Assembly: GCA_032622095.1 (NCBI GenBank)
Contig: CP136067.1
Coordinates: 76,846,705-76,910,704 of the forward strand
Source: Siphonodentalium dalli
Lineage: Eukaryota; Mollusca; Scaphopoda; Gadilida; Siphonodentaliidae
DNA: 64,000 bases
Reading direction: 5' to 3'
The translations under genes and the position numbers were made by a program. The notes beneath the pieces were generated by a model. It had not been told where the DNA came from and did no database searches. It saw nothing but the letters and a program-made list of their open reading frames with translations. Of this stretch, positions 40,101 through 52,100 are shown one piece after another (position 1 is the first letter of the stretch; each line of letters opens with the position of its first letter).

Positions 40101-43100
40101 TAAATTGTGGAAAATAGAGTGTCCGAGCAAAGAAATATAAATTAGCGGACGTAATTTCGTTGTGTTTTTGCTGTTTAACGTCAAGAAAAATTATCAATGG
40201 AAGCATCCGGCATCCGATATATATGCCCGACGGCATCCGGTGGTCTGGCATCCGGAATACGCCATAACAGACCCCGCATCCGGCGTACGAAAAGGGGGGT
40301 CGTCACCCTCATAAAGGCTGAAGTTCAACTTACTCATTAACGTTATCTTTCTTTGATCGAATACATATTATGCAATACAACAGCCCATTTATAAAACCGT
40401 TGTAATGAGTATTTTCACCTTTATAGTTCATAAATACACTTCAAATATCTTGTTTTGAAATATGGAAACTTTAGGGAGAAGATGTCTCCCATTTCGCCCT
40501 CAAGGCAGGTCCCTGCAATATGTGATGGAGGCCAATGTTGTCGGTTAGTGAACTTATTTTGAAGTTGAAGTAATTTTTACCATAATATCTCCACTTTCAG
40601 ATAAGCAGAGAAGTTGGTGGAAGATCTCAGATAGGGCCCAGCTGAGAGAATTCCTGAAATGCCTGCATCCTCGTGGAGTCCGAGAGAGGAACCTCCAGAG
40701 AATGATGCAAAAGTTCTTTGATTATGCCACACACTGCTGTCAGAATGTCACCAGACCAGGTATGTCAACAGAAACTTCAATGCAATTGTTTTCTGATCTT
40801 TGGTATGGTTTCCATTCTTACATATGAGTGGCAAGTTATAAATACACACAAGCCTTGAAATTGTGTGTCTGTCATTTGCAGAATGAGGTCCCCAGAGGGT
40901 GAATTTGGTGCTGCTACCCCGCATAGTGGGCTAGCATCACCAAATTCACCCTCTGGGGACCTCATTCTGCAAATGACAGACACACTATTTCAAGGCTTGA
41001 ATACACAGACCGACAAGAATGTGTTAATAGTTTGATGATACGGCATGAGTGTCAACACTGAAGGGTAGAACAAGAGGCTGTTCCTCTCATTCTATCCTTC
41101 TGCAATGGCACAATCCTTAAAACACTCTTGTCGTTCTGTGATTAATACACACGACCCATCCTAGAATCAATTAATTTATAAATAAAGATGTAGAGAAACA
41201 GACCGGGCTTATTTTGTCATGTGTAAAGATGCTACTATTTTTATGTTTACTCATACCATAGTATGGTAAACATAGTGTCAACGTCCGGATTGACCACTCT
41301 TCGTTAGTCGAGCCGTCCGTCGTCTGTCTGTCCGTAGACACTTTACGCATGGTGTGATAACTCGAACATTTTCTATCTGATCGCAACCAAATTTTGTATA
41401 TGAATTTCTCAGCACAAAAGACAGAATATGGGTTTGATCCGACTATTTTTAAAGATACGGGCGGCGTTGTGGGTATGCTGTTAACATATTCACCTCCGTC
41501 AAAAACCGCCATAAACAGAAGGAATATTAAGATATAGACAGACTTTGTTCATATGCCAATCAGAAATACGGCATAAACAGTATGTTATTGTATTTCCCCC
41601 CCCCTGTGTTATGTAAACAAAAGCAATAAAACGTTATGTTTCCTGGCTTTTGTTTAGATCCGGATATGGTAAACATATTAAAAGAGCGTTCTTTGTTACT
41701 GTTTTCCTCATATGGAAATAATAAAGAGCGTTTATGTCATTTTTGTGTGATTTACCAATAGAATTTGGCTGTGTTATATAGCACAACTTCTGTAACACGA
41801 GCAGTCTCTTGTTTACGTTCACCATCGTACGTGTTGACCACAATATACTATTTACGCGCTGATTATGTTTGGCATATAAGCGCAACTGTATATATTTTGG
41901 TATTCCTTCTGTTGATGGCGATTTGAACATATATAAATATTTCTGCAACGAACGCTGCCCATGCCTTTAACTGAGTTATGGCCCCTTTTTTTGAAAAAAT
42001 ATTCACTCTTAAAAAAAAAAATTATAATATTTTTAGATTGAATTCCTTGCTCAATTTAACAAAAAAAAAACAAACGAAAAGAAAAAAATAAATAAATAAA
42101 TAAAACCAAAAATATAATAAAATATTTTTTGTTTAAATAATTAAAAAAAAAAAAAAAATTTAAGTTAACAAAATTTTTAAAACTAACACCATTATAACTC
42201 TGCCAAGGGTACCCGAGTCACCACACCAAGTTTGGTTTAAATCGGTCCAAAATCTTGTGTTATGTACTGGTAAATTTGTTTGGAGCGACATTAAACCCAA
42301 TTAACCAATTCCATTCCATGCCTTTTGACTACTTAGCTATTGATAAGGCTGTATTATTTTCTGATGTGTCTTATGCCAATGTGCAGATAAAGAAAGCTAT
42401 GGTATCTAAATTTTAAAAAGTTTCAAAAATACACATCACATGCTGTTAACAGTAGACTAGAACATCACTCTACAGATTGTCTGAGGTCATTATAAATGTT
42501 ATTGGTTTCATAGAGATGCCATCCTTTAACATAAACAATGCCTGTGATTTGTTGACAGCTCTGCTGTATAATTGATACTAATGGGTCAGCAGTGAGGTGT
42601 TCATCTTGATGGCTGTTGTTGGTAGAATTTGATACATTATCACTGTAAACTTAAATTGGAATATCTTGACCAAGTATTCCATGTCCAGGTCACCTTTTCA
42701 CATTTAACCCAAGGCTGTGGTGGTGCAGCATTACAGATCCTGTTCCAGTTCTTATATAAATGTGAGTGACCCATAAATTCTAATAATTTGTGTTATGTAC
42801 ATTGTCTATAATAGTACATAACAGTATACTCTATAATTCAACATCAAAACTCTCATTTATGATTCCGATCAGAGTAATTTACTATCGCCAAGGGATGGGT
42901 TAACATCTGCCGATCGTGATCGGCCTCTCGTTACAGTTCTGGTTTCATGGTCAAGATGAACGTCATTTACGTGGGACATACAGACTTGTAAACACAACAA
43001 GCAAGAACACTGTAATTCTAGGAACAAGCGTGTAATAAAAAGAGTATTCTGGCTCAGTATTCTTGCTACTCTCTCAATCTCACACAGCAAATTATTTCCA

Positions 43101-46100
43101 CAAATTGACGAATCTTACTAAATGAATTATGTTTTAATATATCACCCAGGAACTACATCACTCACATATGAAGACAAAGGAAAGAAAAAATCAAAAAAAG
43201 AGAAAGGGAAAGATAAAGACAAAGAGCTGGACAAAGATAAGGAGGAGAGTGAGGTGAAGGTAGAGGAGAAGTTTGTTATCCCTGAAAGGGATGTTGCCGG
43301 CTCATGGAATGCAGACATATCGTGTGAGTTAGAGAAGGGTGCCCTCACCGAGGTGGAGGTGATTGAATCTCGAATTGTATCATCCAGTCTACAGTCAAAG
43401 GTTCGTATCTGTTCAAGCCTTGAAATAAGGGTGTCTGTCATTTGCAGAATGAGGTCCCCAGAGGGTGAATTTAGTGATGCTACCCCGCATAGTGGGCTAG
43501 TATCACCAAATTCACCCTCTGGGAACCTCATTCTGCTGAGGTGTAAGCAGAATGAGGTCCCCAGAGGGTGAATTTGGTGATGCTAGCCCGCTATGCGGGG
43601 TAGCATCACTAAATTCGCCCTCTGGGGACCTCATTCTGCAAATGACAGACACACTATTTCAAGGCTTGGTTGGTATATGTTATTATTATGTGCCTTACTA
43701 CCCAAATATGCAAAACTAAATCTTGATAACCTGCCCTAGTAAGTAACAATGTCTGTTATTGGTCACAAATATCAATTAAAATTTCCATGTAATATTATGT
43801 CTTGAGATGTCCGTATAACGGAGAATAAGATAACTGCTCTTAACACTCTTGGCGGACAGTTTCTTTATGATGTGCATAAGAACAGATAATTTTGTTGTTT
43901 CTAAAATTTTGTGTCTACTTTTATTTTAGAGCTGGAAGGTACCAGATGAAGTTGCTGAGTTGAAGGACGTCACATTTGTTCCTCTGACGCAGGAGGAGCT
44001 CGGGGAAAAGGAACACTATCCATTAGAATACGCCAAAAAACGCTTGCTAGATCTTGAGTCACATATAGAAAGACGTTACCTCAAGCCTCCACTTATCAAA
44101 AAGTAAGTTGAATCTTTCAATATTCACACAGTTTAGAGACTTATAGATGAGTAAGTTGTTTGAGATTCATTTCATATTGGAGAATACCCAATTAACTTGA
44201 GCTCAGATGTCCTCCATCATGTAAATTACTTGGCCAATTTTAATAAGAAAACAATTCTGCCTTGACACATAACTTCTTTGTTTGTGAGTTTCAATATATA
44301 ATGTAAATGCACTATAAATTTTATAACTTCAACTCAATTTCATTGAAATCATACCCTTCGAGTTAACAAAAACAAATTAATGAATGAAAGTGGTTTCCAT
44401 TATGAAAATATATGAACTTCTCCTGTTAGACGTGCCTGTATGATTTGTTCATATTATTTAATTAACAGCTCTCCACTAAACATATCAACTGTTAGTGGTA
44501 GTGGCGAAGGTGATGAGAACTCCCAGGATGCTTTCAGCGAGAATGATGTACCTATGGGTCTCCAGAACTGGAGAGTCGCAGTGAGCAAAGCCTCAACTCC
44601 ATCACAGCTTGTTTTGTGTATTGTACAGCTGCAATCTTCAATATCATGGGAAAAATCCATCATGCGTGTTGTAAGTATGAAGTTCATCCCTGATTGATAA
44701 TAAAGTAGATGTATGGCCTTGGATTGAGAACTCTTGTTTTGAACATTTATATTAATGAGGGGCATATCAATCATGTAGACAATAACTGGGGACAATAACC
44801 ACGATTTTTCAGTCATGGCTACTTTTGAGATATATGGTTAGTCCAGTGCGAATATTTTGAGGAGAGATTGATAAGGTTTTCCTCAAAATTTGAATTGAAC
44901 TGATTTGTTATGAATATTACAGCCTGTGGGACTAGTCCTTCTTCATCTATTCAATCTGGTGAGTATCTCAACAGTCATGGACTATGTTATTGTGTTTATC
45001 TTCGATTTGTTGACAGTTTCCAGCTCTACTGATCATCACTTTTGTTTTATCAAATAGAAATAGAGTTTTTGTGTTATTTTCTTTTACTTAGATGTGTCAG
45101 ATCTGCTTGAAAGATGACAATGAAGCGGAATTGTTACTGTGTGATGGCTGTGATAAAGGATATCACACCTACTGCTTCAAGGTAAGTAACTCTTATCTGA
45201 CAAGTTGCTCCCCCACACTGTCGCAGAAAGGGTGAGGTTACTACTAACCGGGTGGCTGGTTGGATTAGGGCTAGGACCAGTCTAATGCGCAAAATTTAGC
45301 AACAACTGTCTAAGTTTCTACTTCATGGAAGTGAAAACACATTTTAAGAACAGATTTTCGTCTCAAAGTTGATATAATTGCTTTATATAGTGAATGAAAA
45401 TTGTTATCTAGCTGTTATCTGTCATTGTTTCTGCGACTCTCCTGTCTGTTTATTTGCACACACTCAATGTCTTTTGTTGAATGGACTGGGACCTGTTCCA
45501 ACACAGCAAAAATCTGAAAACATAGTAAGCTGACCCCATCAGCTACACTGTCTATGGAAACTGGGTACCGCTCTCATTAGGCCAAAATTCAAGAAAATAA
45601 TCAGACTGTTATTGTTAGGTATCTTCAGTCATTTTTTAACTATTGTTCCACATTTGTTTTCTGGTAACTTCTCAAACTTGTATGTGCAAGCAGCTGGAAT
45701 TGAACTTATTTTATTTTTATTGATATTTCACAACAGTTACAAGTGGTGAGTTTCACACTTATATATCTAAAACTTTTGATATAACTCACCTCTTTTTGTA
45801 AAGAATATAGATATAGAAATGAGTTCCGTCTGTCCATCCACCCATTCCTCTGTAACAAATTTGAAGCTTTTCATCTCAGACATCATAGGTTGGAAATGAA
45901 TGATCTTTGGTATACTTATGAACTGCCATGGGGGAAGGGATATCCATTGTAATGGTTTTGTCCCTTGATTCATTGCAGAGGGTCGGGGTGCCAAGAATGA
46001 CTTCAGAATGATGCTACACTTTTGATTTAAACCGTAGATCATTCCAGCTAATTTTATCATACATTTGTCAGGTGTCTCTAGTGTGCAATATTTGGGACTC

Positions 46101-49100
46101 ATCCCTCTCAGGGGAAAATGTTAACTATCTATTATTACCCAAAATGTTTAGACAATGTAATTAGATTTCCCGGGATTTATAGAATTCATATATTTCTACA
46201 CTCTAATTAGAGATTTGAATGGAACAGGCCCATGCTCTGTATCTCATTCATCGTATGTATCTGATTCTTTGTTATAGTCATGAACCACAATGGGGTGAAG
46301 GATATCCACTTGCAACTGGCTGAATTAAGACATTTTTCGCATAAACCTCAAAAACTTGATAAACCTGACCTTTTCGGGGGATGCTCTGCAGTGCACTTAT
46401 TCTTCACTGTTATGCAAATTTCATTTTTTTCAGCCAAAGCTGGAAGATATTCCTGATGGCGACTGGTACTGCTTTGAATGTATATCTAAAGTAAGCATAA
46501 AACTAATTAAAGTAGTTATACGGCAATATTATATAATCATTCAGTATGTTCAAGCTATGGACCTGATGAATTGCGACTGCAATTTCAGGAAAAATATGTC
46601 AGTAATACTTTATTGGGCTATTTTTGACAAAATAAATCACATGGAATCTATCAAGTAATATTGTACGGACATTATGTTCAGGAAATAATGGCAATGGCAA
46701 CTGAAATCAGACCCGGAGCTAGCCAATGTGTGGAATATAAAACCGCATGCTCATGCTTTTCAAAAGATTTTGGCCTGAGAAACTGGAAATTGATATTGCA
46801 TGGCCTAGTTGAGAGCTATTTGTATTGAAAAAATCTTATTTAACCCTTTACCCAACAGAACGGCCCTGTGCCAATGCATTCTCTTATATATGCGAGTCGA
46901 CCATAGGTCGCCTCGCATATATAAGAGAATGCATTGGCTTAACACATATTAAAAATGATCAAATTGTCAAAGAATGTAGAAAATATTATAAGAAAAAATG
47001 GTAAAAAGTGTTAAAAAAACATTTTTTTAGGCCAATGCATTCTCTTATATATGCGAGGCGACCTATGGTCGACTCGCATATATAAGAGAATGCATTGGCA
47101 CAGGGCATAACTGTAACCATCACAATGTGGTCAATGAGCCGGTTCCAATGATATCCATATTTGTATGGTTTTATTGAGACAGACCCAAGATAATTTAGGC
47201 TGTTGCAGATTTATTTGGCCGTTTTTGGCCGGTTTGTTGGGTAAAGGGTTAATCAAAAGAATGTTTCAACTACTAAACAAGTATTCACGATTATCCCACT
47301 GGAGTCTTATCTATGCAATATCATAGTGCAACGTCTATCAAATTAAGATTGCTCCCTTTTTATTAAAGCCCAAGTTCTTGATCAAACTCCGTGTATATTC
47401 TTAGCTGCTGGGTAAAATATTAGTCCCTTTTTTCAACTGAGAAATGCTATATATGCCTGGAGGGGGGGGGGGGGGGGGGGGGGGGTTTGTCATGCATTTT
47501 TGTCCTGAAAGTTTACCAAATTTCTGTATATATTTACAGGCTGCTGGTGTTGTATTTTGTATAGTTTGTGGAAAGAGATCGGGTAAAATCATCGAATGTG
47601 ATGAATGTCCAAGGGCACTGCACCTAGAATGCATGGTCCCTCCTCTACCTCGGTAAGTTGAAATACTTGACCCCCTCCTCCATCTGATTCACCTAGTCGT
47701 TAGTTTATATTAGACTGAGATTGCACTGAACAATCCTTTGAATCAACGCTGTGTAGGAATGCTACTCTGTTCATGTTGCTCAAGCTTCCTTATCAATAGC
47801 CTTAACCCTTTCTATAGTAAATGGATTCTCGAACACAGTGATAAAAGTATACATTGGAATGGTCTATTATACATATGGAGACGAAGCAGACGACAAATAA
47901 TAAAAGTGCAAGAGAAGTCCTATTTATTGGAGGGAAATGTTTCGAAAAAAATAAGTTCAACAAACGAGCAGAGTTTGTTGAACTTTTTATCTGAACATTT
48001 CTTAAATAAGTATTTAGTATAAAAAGGATTAAATTAGTATTTAGTAAGTCTGAACTGAATGGTATGTGAGTTTATTAGCCCAAAATACAGGTCAAGTTCG
48101 AATTTGGGTTCCGCCCACCAATTTTCACCTTTGTTGAAATTACCACGCGAGTATTTTACCCCTTCTTAGCAATGCTCTTGTTGTATATTTCGTAGTGATT
48201 AATTCAGTCCAAATGAAGGATTAGATATCAAGTATAAATATATTGGGTTCATTTATTGAAATGGATATGATTGGAAGGCAATGATAAACCTCCAAGGGGG
48301 AAAACCACCATCCAGTAGCCCACAAACCACCACCATCAAGTAGCCCACAAACACCTCACTCTCTTTACAACGCTCCAAAAACACTCGTACAATTTTGTGT
48401 GAGTTGATTAACCCTTTGAGTGCCAGGGGCCGATCTCATCGGCCCTGAACCTACAAAATAAGTCTGTTAAAGAATATAAGAATAAATTATTAAAATTGTA
48501 TAAAAAAAAAATAAAAAATATTTGTTAGGCCAATGCATTCTCTTATATATGCGAGGCATATATAAGAGAATGCATTGGCACAGGGTATATGGGTTGATAC
48601 AAAAATCGGACCTGGCACTCAAAGTGTTAAAACATTATATCAATCTCGCCTTTAGTAGTCATCACTTCCCCACCCCCAACTGTAAAAAATATACATATTA
48701 ATTCAAAATAATAACCTCGTTCCTGAGCCCATGTCATCCAAATTTATCTTGCAAGATCCTTCTTTGATTGGTCAGAACCAAGCCTTGAAGTAGGGTGTCT
48801 GTCATTTGCAGAATGAGGTCCCACCCTCTGGGGACCTCATTCTGCTTACACCTCAGCATAATGAGGTCCCCAGAGGGAGAATTTGGTATGCTATGCGGGG
48901 TAGCATCACTAAATTCACCCTCTGGGGACCTCATTCTGCAAATGACAGACACACTATTTCAAGGCTTGGTCAGAACCTTATAAATTACTGATTATACCAT
49001 TATTAATAAATGCGCCTCAAAAACAGACTAGTTCAGTTGTGATCGTTGTTATGGTTGGCCTACTAGTTTCATGAGAACCACAACTTTTATGTTCACCACA

Positions 49101-52100
49101 ACTTTTATGGCCTGTCGTTTCCAAACACAACTACCCGAATTTACACAATTCAATGCATCATTCATATGCAGGTAGTCCCCGAACATCTATCTAACAAATG
49201 CTCCATCCTAGCCTTACTATTACATTTAATAGTCACTGTATCCAAGACTTGGGATATTATTGAGTGTATACACACACACACTCACTGACATACCCACAAT
49301 TTCTGGATTGCAACCATGAAGACATATCCTCAATCATACACAATCATCACACTGCCAGGGGGACATACCTGCACTGTATGGGGCCACCACATGTCAATCT
49401 CCAATATGACCTCACAATATATATTCACACTCTAACTACCGGCACAAAGTTGAACATAACTGCAAGAACTAGAATATTCCCATACCTATTAACAGCACAT
49501 TACCTCATGATCTCTTAAAGTTTCTTACACCACTGACCTCAGGTTCCTGACCAATCAAATTCATGCTCATCTAGTTAAGAGTATAAAAGGATGGGCAATA
49601 TCCGAACCAAATCACTCTGGCCTGAGAGTGGAGCGAAACGGTCGTGATTGCTTCGATCCTTATTAGTTCCTCTTCGGTCAGAGCGTTGAGCACGGGTGAG
49701 TCGTGTGGCCGTGCCTCCGGGTGCAGCTGCCCTCGTGCTTAACGCCAGTGAGACGGTTTTGGATTAGGCTTATGGATTTAATCCCAGACGCCGTGTTGGT
49801 CGCAGTGCAGGAATATCCGGAGATAACTGGCTCCTCTTTAAGGACTGGTACTCCAACCTATACTCCACTGTGAATTGGAATGGAATGAAATCACAACAAT
49901 TTATGGAACGCCAAGGTGTCCGACAAGGGGGCGTATGGTCACCTTCTGCATATAAGGTCTTTGTTAATGGTCTGCTGACTCAATATGAAGAAAACAGTCT
50001 TGGATCGCGAATTGGCTCAGTCTTCTGCGGTACACCTACTGTTGCTGATGATGTTACCCTCGTTTCACATGACCCCAACGAACTACAAGTCATGCTTAAC
50101 ATCCTAATGGATTATGCCAACCGTCTACGATACCTTATCAGCGAGCAGAAATCGTGTATCCTGTCTATCAGCAGAAGGGACCCTGGACATACTTGGACTC
50201 TAAGCAACCACCGAATGCAAACCGTGACCAAAGCTACTCACCTCGGCATCACACGTGACGGTTCATCTAAGCACGGCACAAGCCTGGTGGCACAAGAACG
50301 CATCTCCGCAGCTAGACGATGCTCATATGCCCTCCTAGGTGCTGGTTTTCACGGCATGAATGGTCTCAATCCAAAAGTTTCGGCACACCTCTTACGCTGC
50401 TACATTCTCCCTCGATTACTGTACGGTCTAGACGTAATAAACCTAAACAAAAAGGATATGCAACAATTGGAAACTTTCTATACACAGACTGCCAAACGCC
50501 TACAACATCTTCCAACAAGAACAGCTAACTGTGCATCTCTGCTTATGCTGGGTCTTATACCGATAGAAGGAGAAATCCATAAAAGGACGCTTAAAACATA
50601 TGGTAATATTGTTCGTAACGAAGGCTCTGTGGAATGTCAGCTTGCTGCCAGACAACTTGCGACCAAAGGTGACACATCAAACAGCTGGTTCACAAAAGTC
50701 ACCCGCCTTACCGAACTATATGACCTGCCATCTACTCATGATCTGGTAGCCTTCCCACCACCGAAACGTCTCTTGAAGAACATGGTGGACACAGCTATAG
50801 AAAAACACTGGTTGGGGAACCTTAAACGGGAAGCCATGGATAAATCGACCCTAACACAATTGAATCTACAAGACACCACTCCTGGCCATGTACACCAAAT
50901 CTGGGATGCTTGCGGATCCGAACCGTTCGCCACAACTATGGCAGCACATAAAATGAAAATGTCAACAGGCACATATATCTTACAAAGACAAAAAGCTAAA
51001 TTTGAATCTACTACCACTGACATCTGTCAACTCTGCAACAAAGAACCTGAGGATATACTCCACTTCATTGTAACCTGTGAAAGTCTCCATGCTGTAAGAA
51101 GCCGCTTCATAACAGCCATAAAAGAAACTCTGAACCAAGCTGGACTGAACCCCAATATACAAAACCATTACCTCTTGAAACTAATACTAGACTGCTCAGC
51201 ATTCGATATACCAAAGTACTGCATGCTGAAAATTGAATCCATCGCCAGAGGCTTTTTTGTGTTACCAACTACACCATGCTCGTCTCCGTATCCTGTCCAA
51301 GAAGAAAACTGGTCCAAGAGCTCCGCCTGTGGACCCCGGCAGTCAGTGACAGCCACAAGTTAGACCTGACACTACTTGTAGATAATTTATTGCAGACTGA
51401 ATATATATATGTATACACATACCGGGTATCAAACCTATATGCTCAAGAAGATGTGGTTACGTCCGCCCATAAGGACGGTTCTCCTGACACAGGAGGGATG
51501 TACAGAGAAGGTAAAGGTAAAGTGCAAAGAAGTCGGATATTGGACATCGCTAACTGGTCTCTCCAGTCTAGCCGGGGATATCTGACTCTTTGCCTGGAGT
51601 TCCGAGTCGAAGATGCTGGAAACCAGAAATCACAGACCCGGGACACCAACTCCAAGACTGCCTCCTGTCATCTGAGTGGGAAGAAGAAGGGGCCGCCCAA
51701 GAAAAAGACGCCTGCGAGAAAAAGAAGGGACGCCGCTAGAAGAGCCAAATGGAAGAAGAGGGGGGTGACTGTTGATTTGCCAGTCACCCCTCCCCTTGTG
51801 GTTCAGCCGTCTACAGTCATAGCCGGCGGGTCGAAGTTGTCTGAGAGACGCCCAGACGACTCGACCCGCATGGAGTCTGACAGGGACTCCGTTGATCTTC
51901 CGGAGGTCCCTGCTGTCGTCGTCGAGGCTTGCGGAGACAGGGACGTGGATACCACCCCAGATGTTCCTGCCGCCAGCTTCGACGTGGAACTGGACTTTAC
52001 ACCTCGGACACCGGATTACCAAAACATCCCGGTGTCCTCCAGCTCCGCCACCAGCAACAACAACAGCAGCGCAGGCTCCATAAAGTTGGCAGAAGATCTC

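Noticed and set aside
43401-43571. Extension of BAZ2 exon 14 into the MITE
   Set aside because: It would add MITE-encoded residues and end at a stop, whereas the GTTCGT donor gives the phase required by the conserved next exon.
49551-49600. CCAAT and TATAAAAGG as the promoter of a host gene
   Set aside because: No host ORF follows; the downstream frame is a LINE polymerase, so at most it is an element promoter.
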